DNA of 64,000 nucleotides from Pachypanchax playfairii (GCA_006937955.1 SSNP01000120.1:200593-264592), one strand, 5' to 3'; counted from the first letter of the stretch, positions 33,119 to 45,104 are shown. Notes: generated from the sequence alone by a model not told the origin. Numbers and translations are program-made.

Positions 33119-35095
33119 GTAAGAATAGCTCTTTGTCATTTTGTTTTTTTTCCCTGCTGGTATTCTCTGTGAATCTGTGCGTGTGTGTTCTTCTATAATC
33201 ACTGATAACATTCGCTGTTTCATTGACCTCATGAGAAATGTTTTCTCTATATGGCAGTGTTAGGATGTAAATGACCAGAGAGTAGACCTAGATATGGTGA
33301 TAAGACTTGAGCTTTTTGAACAGGTCGTATCAGCTGATTGTCAGAATGCAAGGTGTTGTATTAAGTTTATTTTTGTTCCGTTCCAAATTTGCTGTGGGGA
33401 GATAAAATGTTTATTTCTAAACAGTGTATATTTGGAACATCCCAGACTTAGGGTCAAGGCCCAAATGCAATTAAACATGCAGAGTGGCAGTTAAAAAAAA
33501 AAACAAAAAAAACAAACACCTTTGTGGTGAGATCTCCAAATGACAAAAACTTAAGTCCAAACTGACAGACAATGGTGAAAATAAACTGTGACTGGAAATA
33601 CAAACTTATGGTCAATGCTAAGACAAAAACTTAGTCATTTGTAAGGACAGGTTGGTGCCCATAGAGAAACTCTTCACTACAACTGATAGCCTCACACTTG
33701 CCCTAACACTGAGTTTAACACAACTACCACCTGAACACATTTTCTCTCAACTTAAATAGAGGGTGGTGACAAGGTGAGGGGAGAGAGAGTCAGAGAACAG
33801 GTGCTACAAATCAGGCTAATTACAGAGGGGCACATATCCAACATGAACTAAGGCCAAGAAAAAAAAAACAATAACTCGAAACAGAATGACAGAAACTTGA
33901 AAACTCCAACTATGCACACACATATTAACAACATTAGACTTTTTTCTTTGTTTTGATTTAGTTTTTTTCATTTGGTTTATTCACAGTGATCATTACTGGC
34001 TTATGTAATGACTGGCTTATGTATGAAGCTGCTGGTATTTTAGTTTGTTTTTTGACTTACAAATCATTGTGTTTCTTACACATCATCTTTTACTTGGGTT
34101 GTTCTATGTAATGGCTCTGTGCATGTCACAAGCAAAACAAGTTGTATAATATCTATTCAAATTTTACCTGAAGTTTAACTACTCAATCAAGCAACTGATT
34201 AAAAAATACTTGGAAATACCCTTTCTGTCAATAAACAGAATTGATCTTATATTTGTGTTTACATTTTTGAAAGCAAGAACACAACTCCCAAATAATAAAA
34301 TAAATAACCAAGATTGTTATTGACGGCTATTTGTAAAGTTACACCGTCAAAAATTATTTTTTTAGTTATTTAGTCTGTCATAGGAGAAAAAATGGGGCTC
34401 ATTTTTCAAATACATATTTTCACCTTGTCATTCAATTATTTATAAATGTTACATTTACGAACTAAATACTTAGCAAGCTAAATATTGAATTTAAAGTTAA
34501 ATGTTTATTTTACAGACTGTTTTCTAAATTAAATATTTGCAAGCTAAATATTTAGGTCTGACCTAAATATGTATTTTCCAACCTAAATATTTAATTTCTA
34601 AACTAAATATTAAACTTGAATTCTAAATATTTAGCTACAACTTAAATATTTAATATCTAAATTAAATATTAATCTTGAATGCTAAATATTTAGCTACAAC
34701 TTAAATATTTTAATTTCGAAATTAAAAATTAAGCCTGAATGCTAAATATTTAGCTATAACCTATGTCTTAAGCCAGCATGGGTAGTTTGAGCTGTGGCTC
34801 ACCAGGAAGACAGATACAAAGCTGAATTGTTGTCAGTCAAAAGTTGTGAATAAGTACATATGTAAATGTTTTCTTTTTCAATAAAAGTAGGCAGAGCTAC
34901 AATAAATGAATCCTAACATGAGTGTTATTCTTGTGGGATACTTGGGTGAAAAACAAAACTGAGACAGTTGTCTGCATGTACACAAAAGAAGTTGATTATT
35001 GGCAAGTGAATTTGCATATTAGTTAAATATATTAGATTGGAACTTTCAAGTTAAATATTTAATTTAGAAACTGTATATTTAGCTTGCAAATTAAA
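33119..35095. other. Intron 1, left part: LTR-like fragment and AT-rich repeat
   Basis: Around 33440-33860 the minus strand carries GGGTCAAGGCCCAAATGCA on the + side and a TTAAATAGAGG-type stretch, resembling a decayed Gypsy LTR. From about 34447 an AT-rich element with many TAAATATTTA palindromes begins (separate entry). Confidence 0.45.
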
Positions 35096-35097
35096 TA

Positions 35098-36699
35098 CAG
35101 TGGGGCAAAAAAGTATTTAGTCAGCCACCAATTGTGTAAGTTCTCCCACTTAAAAAGATCAGAGAGGCCTGTAATTTTCATCATAGGTATACCTCAACTA
35201 TGAGAGACAAAATGAGGAAAAAAAATCCAGAAAATCACATTGTCTGATTTTTAAAGAATTTATTTGCAAATTATGGTGGAAAATAAGTATTTGGTCAATA
35301 ACAAAAGTTAATCTCAATACTTTGTTATATAGCCTTTGTTGGCAATGACAGAGGTCAAACGTTTTCTGTAAGTCTTCACAAGGTTTTCACACACTGTTGC
35401 TGGTATTTTGGCCCATTCCTCCATGCAGATCTCCTCTAGAGCAGTGATGTTTTGGGGCTGACGCTGGGCAACACGGACTTTCAACTCCCTCCAGAGATTT
35501 TCTATGGGGTTGAGATCTGGAGACTGGCTAGGCCACTCCAGGACCTTGAAATGCTTCTTACGAAGCCACTCCTTCGTTGCCCGGGCGGTGTGTTTGGGAT
35601 CATTGTCATGCTGAAAGACCCAGCCACGTCTCATTTTCAATGCCCTTGCTGATGGAAGGAGGTTTTCACTCAAAATCTTACGATACATGGCCCCATTCAT
35701 TCTTTCCTTTACACGGATCAGTCGTCCTGGTCCCCTTGCAGAAAAACAGCCCCAAAGCATGATGTTTCCACCCCCATGCTTTACAGTAGGTATGGTGTTC
35801 TTTGGATCCAACTCAGCATTCTTTCCCCTCCAAACACGACAAGTTGAGTTTCTACCAAAAAGTTCTATTTTGGTTTCATCTGACCATATGATGTTCTCCC
35901 ATTCCTCTTCTGGATCATCCAAATGCTCTCTAGCAAACCGCAGACGGGCCTGGACGTGTCCTGGCTTCAGCAGGGGGACACGTCTGGCACTGCAGGATTT
36001 GAGTCCCTGGCAGTGTAGTGTGTTACTGATGGTAGCCTTTGTTACTTTGGTCCCAGCTCTCTGCAGGTCATTCACTAGGTCCCTCCGTGTGGTTCTGGGA
36101 TTTTTGCTCACCGTTCTTGTGATCATTTTGACCCCACGGGGTGAGATCTTGCGTAGAGCCCCAGATCGAGGGAGATTATCAGTGGTCTTGTATGTCTTCC
36201 ATTTTCTAATAATTGCTCCCACAGTTGATTTCTTCACACCAAGCTGCTTACCTATTGCAGATTCAGTCTTCCCAGCCTGGTGAAGGTCTACAATTTTGTT
36301 TCTGGTGTCCTTTGACAGCTCTTTGGTCTTGGCCATAGTGGAGTTTGGAGCGTGACTGTTTGAGGTTGTGGACAGGTGTCTTTTATACTGATAACGAGTT
36401 CACACAGGTGCCATTAATACAGGTAACGAGTGGAGGACCGAGGAGCCTCTTAAAGAAGTTACAGGTCTGTGAAAGCCAGAAATCTTACTTGTTTGTAGGT
36501 GACCAAATACTTATTTTCCACCATAATTTGCAAATAAATTCTTTAAAAATCAGACAATGTGATTTTCTGGATTTTTTTTCCTCATTTTGTCTCTCATAGT
36601 TGAGGTATACCTATGATGAAAATTACAGGCCTCTCTGATCTTTTTAAGTGGGAGAACTTACACAATTGGTGGCTGACTAAATACTTTTTTGCCCCACTG
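35098..36699 (-). mobile_element. Tc1-family transposon, copy 2, structurally intact
   Basis: Complete element of 1602 bp with ends CAGTGGGGCAAAAAAG/CTTTTTTGCCCCACTG and TA duplications (35096-35097, 36700-36701). It is nearly identical to copy 1 at 24748 but in the opposite orientation, and has the same inner and outer AAGTATTTRGTCA motifs in both terminal repeats. Confidence 0.97.
35314..36336 (-). CDS. Tc1 transposase, full length, intact
   Basis: 340 residues with no stop or shift, the normal length for Tc1/Sleeping Beauty-type enzymes. An N-terminal paired-like domain has two helix-turn-helix units (ELSKDTRNKIVDLHQAGKTE and KQLGVKKSTVGAIIRKW, then TTRRDLVNDL). A basic linker with GLKSCSARR follows. 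The catalytic domain carries the three DDE acids in WSDETKIE, FQHDNDPKHTA and NPIENLWRELK, and a glycine-rich segment KHGGGNIMLWGCFS. It cuts the element out and inserts it at TA dinucleotides. Compared with copy 1 there are only a handful of amino acid differences (for example ALRK versus APCK near residue 60). All key residues are present, so activity is plausible. Confidence 0.95.
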   Translation of the reverse strand: MAKTKELSKDTRNKIVDLHQAGKTESAIGKQLGVKKSTVGAIIRKWKTYKTTDNLPRSGALRKISPRGVKMITRTVSKNPRTTRRDLVNDLQRAGTKVTKATISNTLHCQGLKSCSARRVPLLKPGHVQARLRFAREHLDDPEEEWENIIWSDETKIELFGRNSTCRVWRGKNAELDPKNTIPTVKHGGGNIMLWGCFSARGPGRLIRVKERMNGAMYRKILSENLLPSARALKMRRGWVFQHDNDPKHTARATKEWLRKKHFKVLEWPSQSPDLNPIENLWRELKVRVAQRQPQNITALEEICMEEWAKIPATVCENLVKTYRKRLTSVIANKGYITKY

Positions 36700-36823
36700 T
36701 ATGTAATTTTGAAATATATATTTAATTTGTGAAATAAACATTTAACTTGAAAATAAATATTAAGCTTACTAACTAAATATTTAGTTAAGAAATGTAACCT
36801 TTTTAAACTAAAAAAGCACTCGG

Positions 36824-37560
36824 TGTCACGGGCTCTGACAGTTTGTTGACCCACATGCTGGACTCAGACTCAGACACAGGCGCTTTCGGTGCAAAAGTGA
36901 ACAGGTTTATTTACAGGTGCAAGTGGACAGTACATATATATACAGTGAGATAGTGCTCGGTGATCTGGTGCGTCAGGTGGATCTCAGGACTGTAAGGGGA
37001 GAGGAGAGTTAATGCTCGAGCCGGTTGATGAGAGCAGGAAATATTGCAGGGAGAGGATGAGGATGCGTGACTCACAGAGAATGAAGGCAGAAAACTCTCG
37101 GGAGGAGGACAGGTCCAGTGCGGTGCTGTGCGGGGAGGTGGTGAGTCCAGGTCGGGTGAGAACGCTGTAGGGAGGTAGGTGCGGTTCCAGGAGATCAGGT
37201 GCTGGACACGGAAGGATCCTCAGACACACAAGGAGCAGGGTGACGATAATCCTGGAGACAACAGGTAATCACACAGGCAAAAACTCTCACACGAAGCACA
37301 ACAAGAAACTCGGAAATAATTACTGGGAATAATCACTAGGAATGAATCACTAGGACGGCGCTTAGAAGTTACCATGTAGGTTAACAACCAGGCGCTGAAT
37401 GAACGTCTGCCTTGTCCTTAAGTAGCACCCTGCTCCTCATCAGCTCTGATCTCCACCAGGTGTAATCAATCTACCTCGCGCTCCAGCGTAGCTTCACTCT
37501 GCAAGCAGATGACTCACCCGACACAGAAAATACACAGCACACAACACACTGAACCTGACA
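36824..37560 (-). mobile_element. Solo LTR with CTCGG target duplication
   Basis: The element starts TGTCACGG and ends CTGACA on the + strand, and is flanked by CTCGG at 36819-36823 and 37561-37565. On the minus strand a TACTTAAG TATA-like box (about 37418) and AATAAA (about 36907) lie in the right order, so transcription would run right to left. The internal frames are not conserved. It interrupts another repeat: the flanks join to GCACTCGGAGAGTGCAGACC, the start of the repeat at 37561-37800. Confidence 0.9.
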
Positions 37561-37800
37561 CTCGGAGAGTGCAGACCTCCGCCAAGTGAACATACTGTAG
37601 AAAGTACTATGTCTGTGTCCTTAAAAAAATTCCTGGATCGAGATGGTAATCCAGATCACCCCAAAATCTAATCAATTGTTCCTTGGGACATTTCTTGAAA
37701 ATTTCATCAAAATCCATCCATTAGTTTTGTGGTTATCCTGCTAAAAGACAGACAGACAGACGAACCCTAATGAAAACATTACCTCCTTTGTGGAGGTAAT
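37561..37800 (+). repeat. Widespread fish repeat (GTGCAGACCTCCGCC ... GGAGGTAATAA)
   Basis: It contains GCAGACCTCCGCCAAG, ATTTCTTGAAAATTTCATCAAAATCC and CCTCCTTTGTGGAGGTAATAA with GACAGACAGACAGAC between. This layout is common in fish genomes. Its first bases lie before the solo LTR at 36811-36823. The family name is not certain to me. Confidence 0.55.
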
Positions 37801-39060
37801 AAATGAATAACAAGGTGGAAATATACATTTGAAAAATGAAGCCGATGGTTCGTACTGCGGCGGCTCCAGCGTCATAGAATGGGACCTGTCCCTTCGTGGC
37901 ATATTGTTGTTGATAAAGCAAAAGCTACATTTGGATTAGCTTGTGTAATATCTGTGACTCAGCCTCATGTGCGGCTGTGCACGGGACTGCTGCACATTAT
38001 TGTCAGCACAAAATCATGTTTCAGAGAGGTGTCCAAGGTATAAATCAAAGTATCTCGGCATGAAGAGAAAACCCTTCAGTAATGTGCTAAAAAACATGTT
38101 TTTACACAATCAAAAACACTAAAATGTAGACAGGACTATTAAACACTCATTAATAGGGTTCTCAGCAAAAAAAAGTTGATTTGGGGGTAAATTGCACTTT
38201 AATCTCGACAAGGGAGGGAAAGAAAAGTCAAGACACCAAATCACAGGCTACTTCCAGAATTTAAAGTCAGTTTAACAAACTCTCTCTACTCTTTAAAGCA
38301 GAACAAAATTACTTATAAAACTTTAAGCTACAATTTTGAAACTTGTTTAAGTGGATACTCACCAAAAAACACGTTCAGCTTCAGATTAGACATCACTCTC
38401 GACCCTCCGATGGCTTTACAATAAACTAAATAACCTCTGTAATTCAGGTCTCAGTCAGAAGTTGTGTTCTGGTGATTTATGCCACCCTGATGAAAAATGC
38501 TGCCATAGTATGAAATGACACCTTATTTTATAATGAAATGTCATTGGAAGTTTATACAGTATTCTTGTTTATGGTGAGTGTGTCCTGTTACTTATTTAAA
38601 CATATCTTTATGATCTTTCCCTGATATTTTCTATATAAAGGCCCTGTGGGTCCTTGCCGGCCATTGTGGGGTCCTCTGGGTGTGTCCAAACATTTGCCTG
38701 TCGCTCTGACAATCCAAAGAAAGTAAAAATAACATCATATTTAGTGTTTCTGTCCTGGGAGAATTTATTTGATAGGTCAAATGTATTTATGGAAAAATAT
38801 AGAAACAAAAATAAACAATAAATCTGTTTATTGAAGTCAAGACTGTGGAACGGCACGTGTGTGTAGCACATCTCAACAGGTAGCATATTTCTGCAGAACA
38901 CCGGTTCAAGCAATGGCTGCGTAGCAGTTATTCAGTACTGCTTTAAGGAATTCTTAACTAAGAAACAAACTAAGAAAAACCTGAGCTAAAGTGACTTCTT
39001 GAAACAAAGTGATTAGAGTTAAAACCACACAAAGAGTTAAAATTAAATTAGGCAAGGCAA
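37801..39060. other. Intron, no feature recognised
   Basis: AT-rich single-copy-looking DNA with only short chance ORFs. Confidence 0.6.
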
Positions 39061-39200
39061 GGCAAGGCAAGTTTATTTGTATAGCACAATTCATGTACAG
39101 GACAATTCAAAGTGCTTTACATGAAACAAAAGCATAAGTAAAAGAATGAAAACATGATTTAAATAAACAGAATTAGAACAAAGGACAGCTTAAAAGCAAC
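39055..39200. repeat. LINE 3'-end fragment with GGCAA tail
   Basis: Tandem GGCAA units are followed by GTTTATTTGTATAGCACAATTCATG and CAATTCAAAGTGCTTTACATG. This sequence is found in many fish genomes as the short 3' end of retrotransposons, in the style of the L2 tail at 6396. Orientation implies a minus-strand copy. No coding part is left. Confidence 0.55.
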
Positions 39201-39689
39201 CGTGTGGATTTGGACTTTCTAATAAAACTTTATGTAAATGCAGCGGAGAACAGGTGGATGAGTTAAATTAAATTAAATTAAATCTTTGTTTTGGGACATT
39301 TGATTGGGTTTTAAATAATCATCACTTTTTTTCGTCTGTTGGCTTCTATCGCATAGTGGCATGTGAGCACACACTGTTACTTGCAGGCAGTGTTAGTGTT
39401 TTGTTTTTTCTTGTAGTTTTCACAGTTCAGTTGTTCTGAGAAATTAACAAGTTCATTCAAACTTTCTTGAAAAGTCTGTGAACTGAAAATGGCAAGACTG
39501 ACTGCTTGTTTTCAACAGGAAGCAGAAATTCTAATACATTTTACATTGACAGGCATGTGATTATTATATTATATATTCCTTATAAACAGTGCTGATGGCT
39601 AATTTACAATTAATCTTCAACTGACACATAATCAAAACCTGAATGGTGTTCTTTTAACTCATCCACCAGAGTCTTTAACACTGTCAGTA

Positions 39690-39800
39690 CAGTGATCCCT
39701 CACTTATTGTGGTTAATTGGTTCCAGACCCCCCTGCAATAGGTGAAAATCCGCAAAGTAGGGATACACCAAAAAACACAGAAACAATCCGGTCAATTTTG
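39690..39800 (+). repeat. End of a mariner-like element (CAGTGATCCCTCACTTATTG)
   Basis: TACAGTGATCCCTCACTTATTGTGG and the later GCAATAGGTGAAAATCCGCAAAGTAG resemble the terminal region of a common fish mariner-like MITE, with TA at the border. The opposite end was not found. Confidence 0.35.
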
Positions 39801-41163
39801 AAAATAAAAGCAATTCTTCAAAATAAAATACCGCGATTGACAAATGCGATCATATTTGTGTATCTAGAGATAAAAATAAACACAACACACACACAACGCA
39901 ACTGAGTGGGCTGACTACGTTGAGGGGGGTGGGGTTTTGGGTGTCTAAACACAAACTGGGAAAGACTCTTTCCCCGAAAGAGAGAGTGAGAGGAGTTGCC
40001 TGGACACTTGCTGCCAATCATATCTGAACACCCGCCCCAAAGCACAATGCTAACACATGATTGGTGCGAACGTTTTTTTGACCGAAATAGACGGTTGTCA
40101 ATGGAACAGTACAAGACAGATTTTCGTGGGTTTGGAAAACTCCAAATGTCGCGAGAATCCGTCTTTCAGCGCAAGACTAACATTTTGTGGTGTGTGACGA
40201 AAATGACAGTGACTTCTAGGGACAGGCATACTTTTCACAAAAAAACATAAAATCCTAATATATCTTATGTATATACAGTATATCATGATGTATTTCATTA
40301 AAATTAGGTATTTATGTGTCATTTGTCCAAAAAAATATTATTTAATCACAACTGATCTCAATAATATCAGGGAGTGAATGTGTAAAATCGGGCTCAGGGA
40401 CAAAGGCTATATTGCAAAATACCCTCATACGAGACCGCATTTTATATAATAATAATAATTGATAAAAAAAGACAAATGTACTTTACTTTTACTTTTTCTT
40501 ATTTCTGCCAGGGACACAAATTCTTTGGAGAATCACCCATAAACAAAAATAATATATGGTCTAAGCAAAAGCTTGATGTCTTGTTCCAGAGCATGATTCA
40601 AGGGAGCTCAAAGACTTAAATCCATCCTATGTAGGAGTCACACTGTAGGTGCATGTACTGTTATGTATTGGCAAGTCAATAGAAAGCTTCATGTCATCTT
40701 ATCATCTTTTGGAAAATGGAAAAATAGTAAACAAAGAAAGCAAAAGGTTTTAGCTTCACAATCAGATACTTTTGAAACTCCCACTTGACTTACTTTAGAG
40801 GAAGATTTCAGATAAAATATTTGTTGAGCATCCCAAGCAAACTTTATGTATTTATATCATCCTGTTTGGCTATTCTATATTTATGTAGTCAATACCAGAT
40901 ATTTGAAGGGAATGGTAGCAGCCAGGGAAAGTTAGCAATTGAAGCACTGAGGTCAGAGATATGATGCTAATATTGTGCAGCTATTGAGCTTCACAATCAG
41001 CAGTTTAACTGAAGGAAGCATGTCTCAGCTCAAAGTACAAGGAAATATTACATAACCACTTGTCATCTGTGTTTAGATTGTCATCTGATGGTAGCACACT
41101 AATTATTCACTCACAGTGTAAGAGACAGTTGTCCACCATGTTGTACTGTCATGGACACACTTA
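39801..41163. other. Intron, no gene seen
   Basis: AT-rich DNA. A stretch around 39900-40160 is less AT-rich and may be the interior of the mariner-like element. No conserved frame. Confidence 0.5.
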
Positions 41164-41171
41164 AGATGACC

Positions 41172-41441
41172 CAGGACCAGCCCTGAGCTGCATGGTGCCC
41201 TATGCGAAAAAGGATTTTAGCGCCCCCTACTGCTAACTCAATAACCGGATTACATTGCAAAAAATATTTATTTATACTAAAATGAACAGTAGAAGATAGT
41301 AGTAGTATGATAGATAGATATTTAATTATTGCTTACTTTGCTCTTTATGAATGGTGTGTCCAACAGTTTCTCAAAAAAAAAAAAAAAGGAGAGGGTGCCC
41401 TAGGAAATGGCCTAATTCACCTATACCCAGAACTGGCCCTG
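41172..41441. mobile_element. hAT MITE with AGATGACC target duplication
   Basis: The termini CAGGACCAGCCCTG and (reverse complement of the right end) CAGGGCCAGTTCTGG are inverted repeats. They are flanked by a perfect 8-bp duplication AGATGACC (41164-41171, 41442-41449). The interior has GGTGCCCTAT and GCGCCCCCTA blocks and a poly(A) run, but no transposase. Confidence 0.9.
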
Positions 41442-41643
41442 AGATGACCTATTACCCCCAAAGTGTGAACAAACATTTTTACCAATTGCTTTGAGTTCCA
41501 ACACGTTCAATCATGAGATTTGTTTTGAATGGAGTTTTGTGTAGCTAAGTTCTTCAACAATACAAAATATCTGCCATAAATTTCTTAGATCTTTACGGTA
41601 CAATATTTTTATCCAAATGCAATGAACATATTGATTCTTTTAA

Positions 41644-41775
41644 AGATGTCATTTCATACAAATTTCAGGACTTTGTGGTTATTTCTTAAGTATTAACCAG
41701 TAATATGAAACATTTTATACCTAAAAAACATTAAGAAACACTGATTAACAGATCTTTCAATCTACAGACGTTCTG
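41644..41775 (+). mobile_element. TTAA-flanked MITE family M1, truncated copy
   Basis: It starts after TTAA with AGATGTCATTTCATACAAATTTCAGGACTTTG and matches 46211 onward closely for about 110 bp, then diverges. Confidence 0.7.
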
Positions 41776-42756
41776 TCAGGCAAACTTGGGGTAAAAGAGG
41801 GATTTTGTTTCTTTTCATGATTTGTTTTTGTATTTTTCCAAACAAAATAAAAAAAAAAGTTGCATACACTGAAAAAGGAACATCATATATAATATTGTCT
41901 ATGATTGATGATGTCTCAGACATGCAATCAATAAATCAGACGGGGAAAGAAATCAGTCACTTTCAAGTCACATAATGGCTGTTTAATCACCAGAGACAGT
42001 TGGCTTGAAACATGCCTTTATAGTTTTGCCTTTTTGTGTCACTGGAAAGGATAACTCGTTCGTTATTTTTGTCTTTCGCAACTTACTTTAGAGAAAATAA
42101 ACAGCTGTGTTTGTTGGGGGATTTACGCCACATGAATGTAGGACACAGAGTCCATTGGATTCAAGGTCTGAGTCTTAGCCACGTAGATTTAAGGAAGGAA
42201 ATGAAACTAGAAATGCAAAGCTGTGCCAATCATGGAAACTGCATTATTTCTGTCTCTTTCTTGTTTTATCTTGCTTCCTCATGATGTTTTAAATCCTTTT
42301 GAACTGATTCTAAAACACGCTCATTAGTCAGTGTGGGGATTAAAAACAGAAATCTAAATAAGTTGACTTAAGTAAAAGACAGTGTCTGTGTCACATCTAG
42401 TCTGGTGAGATGAGTAGCTGCATGCACAAACCTTACAAAGTGCATGCTCATGCACTAAGGTGTGTGTGCGGTGATTTATAGAGCAATGGTTAAAAATAAT
42501 AAATAAATAAAGTAAAGATGCAACCTTTCAGGGTTTTACGTTTCCTAAAATTATTTATTTAGCATTTGTAGGAGTAAGTGCTCTCATTTGAATGCTGTGC
42601 AAAATCTGCACATCAAACACTTTTTCTTCACTGTCTGTAACTATGACGATCCAAACCTGGAGTGCACAATGATGTTTGCTTCAAAATCTTGGAGTTTCTT
42701 GTTTCAGTTTTATTTGTCAACATCAGTATGGAGAACCTCAAATTGTTTAAAAAGAC

Positions 42757-42790
<34 letters not shown>

Positions 42791-43125
42791 TCCTCCCCGC
42801 CCTCTGTTGGTGGTCTCTCTTCCTTCCAAGCTCAGTTCTATCTAGAGGCCTGGGAGCTTGAAGGTTCTGTGGAGTATTTTTACTGCACTCTCTGAGATGT
42901 CTTTGAAATGTTTTTTATTTATTTATTTTTTTTGGGTTTTGGGGGGCGGGGCTCTGTTGTATCCACTACTACCTACCTTCCTGTCGAATCAGTTTGCATC
43001 CCAGGGTGCTTGATTTTATACACCTGTGACTATGGAAGTGATCAGAAGACATTAATTCAATGAGTTTGTGATAATAACGTGTATATGTTGACTTTTTAAC
43101 TTCTCCCCGGCCAGTGTCTTAACTT
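41776..43125. other. Intron with AAT microsatellite
   Basis: (AAT)n at about 42760-42787 followed by CCTCCCCGCCC; a T/G-rich run at 42910-42955. No gene seen. Confidence 0.6.
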
Positions 43126-43129
43126 AGTT

Positions 43130-43258
43130 TAGGTACATTACAGTATATGTACAGTGTCTTGCCTAAGTACACTTCGGCCTGCTGCTCAGGCTGGAAATCA
43201 AACCCCCAATCTGTCAAATGGAAGATGACTTCTCTACCATCGGGCTAAAGCTGCCCAA
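43130..43258 (-). repeat. tRNA-derived SINE
   Basis: On the minus strand a tRNA-like head has an A-box-like TAGCCCGATGGTAGAG and a B-box-like GGTTTGATTTCC. A body with GTACTTAGGCAAGACACTGTAC follows, related to the body of the SINE at 541-736. The acceptor stem is not paired as in a real tRNA. Confidence 0.6.
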
Positions 43259-43469
43259 ATATCAGTGATGCATAATATATAAATTAGACCCATCTCATTT
43301 TCATCTTTGTTTGACAATTTTTCATAAAATATCAGCAGTTTCAAATAACTTCTCATGCATTTACTGTACTTCATCACATCAAGCACAAATTCTGCTTGCA
43401 GTTTTTTGTTTCTGATCATCACAGCTCTTATTATTCATTATTATTTGGTCTTCTTCTTTTCCTCTTTAG

Positions 43470-43594
43470 ACATGCCATGCCCACCGCGACAGAGAATGTC
43501 TCGTGGACATTCATGTGATGAGAGAACTGTCTGGAACTCCAAGTACTCGGTGGTTACCGACTGTCAGATGCTGCTTCCTGATGAAGAGGAGGTG
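43470..43594 (+). CDS. Coding exon 2, SYNGAP/RASAL2/DAB2IP-family RasGAP gene (PH-like part 1)
   Basis: The acceptor TTCCTCTTTAG (AG at 43468-43469) opens in phase 1. The frame reads DMPCPPRQRMSRGHSCDERTVW, then NSKYSVVTDCQMLLPDEEEV. It resembles the first strands of the split PH domain of RASAL2 and SYNGAP1, where a Trp-x3-Phe/Tyr segment is followed by a hydrophobic strand, Gln-x-Leu and an acidic turn. The donor can be GAG|GTGGTG (exon end 43591) or GTG|GTGAGA (end 43594); both keep frame and the second fits consensus better. The PH region of this family helps bring the GAP to membranes. Which paralogue it is cannot be settled from this exon alone. Confidence 0.7.
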
Positions 43595-44998
43595 GTGAGA
43601 GCAAACAGTACCATCTCTTGTCTGTTGCGTCCCTCTGTTTCACTGTTGTCTCTTATGTCTGTTCTCAAGTCTTCTTTTAAATTAAATTCAAACTTCAGCT
43701 TAATTTTTCTACTACTTGATTTAACTGATTTAAATTAAATGAGTTTGCTATTTAGTCATGATATCAAAGCGCACCGAATAACTATAGTAACAATTACTTA
43801 TGGAAAAACTTATATCTAGTCAGAAATAAACCCAGAAACAGTGGAGATCATTCTGCAGATCATGGGACTTTTGCACACTCAAGCCATGTTTTTGTGTAAT
43901 TAAAGTTATGTAGAATTAAAAACAATCCCTTGGAATTCTCTCCTTGTTTTTGTTCTTTCTGAACAGAACTGTTGTATTATTCAAACTTATAGAATTTTTG
44001 AACCAGGCTTGATATCGGCATTTTTAAAGCTGTTTATGGTTTCACATCCTGGCAGTCACACTGGGACTCTGGAGTTTTATGACAAGCTTTTGCCTTCAAA
44101 ACCTTTTTTATTCTACCATCTCAGAAGCAGTGTCATCATGCAATTGGTGAATTAGGGGCTAATTATTTGCAATGCTGTGCATCTCTTTCTTTTCATATTT
44201 TAGCCACAGAAACGTAGCGTTCAAAGTCATTCAAATATTTATTTTCTGTCACAGAATAAGAAAATTAATCATGATAAGAACAATAATAATGGATTATTAT
44301 GTTATTTTATACAATAAAAAAACCAATTATTATTCAAAATCTCTACAAAACTGGTGTTTATATAACCAAGAAAATGTAGGGAGTGATGTTGTTATCGCAG
44401 TGTCAGTTGTAGAGAAAGGTCATATTGTTGAATTTTTATCACTCAAACTATAAATCTGAAGGGCTGATTTGAAACCTACATCCTGATGAAGCAGAGAAAG
44501 GATCAGAGAGAGGTGAGATCATAATCAGAGGACATGAGAAAACAGCGTGAGTTTGTTTGATAAGCCATTGATACTACACAAGTGGTGGACATCGACCCTT
44601 TTCTCGCCTCCACCATTCTTTTTCTCCCTTTGTCTGTTTAGTCATTATCTCTTTAGTCATTTATAGTGCGAGCTACTGGATGATACGGGCTGACACAGAT
44701 TGATGTTCTGCTAATGTCTGCTGTTTTATACAACCAACTCTCATTTATCAGGCCTGCTACAGTCATTGTGTCTCCAATGTAGAACTGAACACAATGGTCA
44801 CAGTTACCACAGCAACACAGATAGGAAACTTTCATGTGTTTATTTCATTTAGCCAAAAGGATTTTCATAAACAATTAACATAAACAATTTATTTATGATG
44901 TAATATATAATGATTTCTTTCCTCCTGCAGTTTTTTTTTTTTTTCAATTTTAAACATTTAAAGATCATCTGTTTTGTTTTTTTCTTTGTTTTTTGCAG

Positions 44999-45104
44999 AA
45001 GCGGCGGCCTGCGTCCAGCAAGGTGCATCTTCTTCGACGCACCATCAGTGTTCCTGTGGAAACACAGTTCCCAGAATTGCGCAACCAGTTGTCCACTGAG
45101 AGCG
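44999..45104 (+). CDS. Coding exon 3, SYNGAP/RASAL2/DAB2IP-family RasGAP gene
   Basis: A long pyrimidine tract ending TTTTTTGCAG (AG 44997-44998) precedes an exon in phase 0, KRRPASSKVHLLRRTISVPV, then ETQFPELRNQLSTES. It leaves with one base before GTGAGAAA, in phase 1. LLRRTISVPVE is close to the LRRTVSVP(V/S)E motif placed between the PH halves in SYNGAP1 and RASAL2, and QFPE is shared with RASAL2. In this family the Arg-Arg-Thr/Ser-x-Ser motif is a likely basophilic kinase site. The next exon, expected to encode the second PH half and C2, is not in the window. Confidence 0.8.

Larger units (their letters stand above)
34447..36805. mobile_element. AT-rich palindromic element, split by Tc1 copy 2
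   Basis: The left edge GTTACATTTACGAACTAAATA...AAGTTAAATGTTTATTTTACA is mirrored at the right edge (reverse complement GTTACATTTCTTAACTAAATA...AAGTTAAATGTTTATTTCACA) across more than 70 bp. The interior repeats CTAAATATTTAGCT-like palindromes many times. Without the Tc1 insert it is about 750 bp. It has no coding capacity. Confidence 0.7.
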
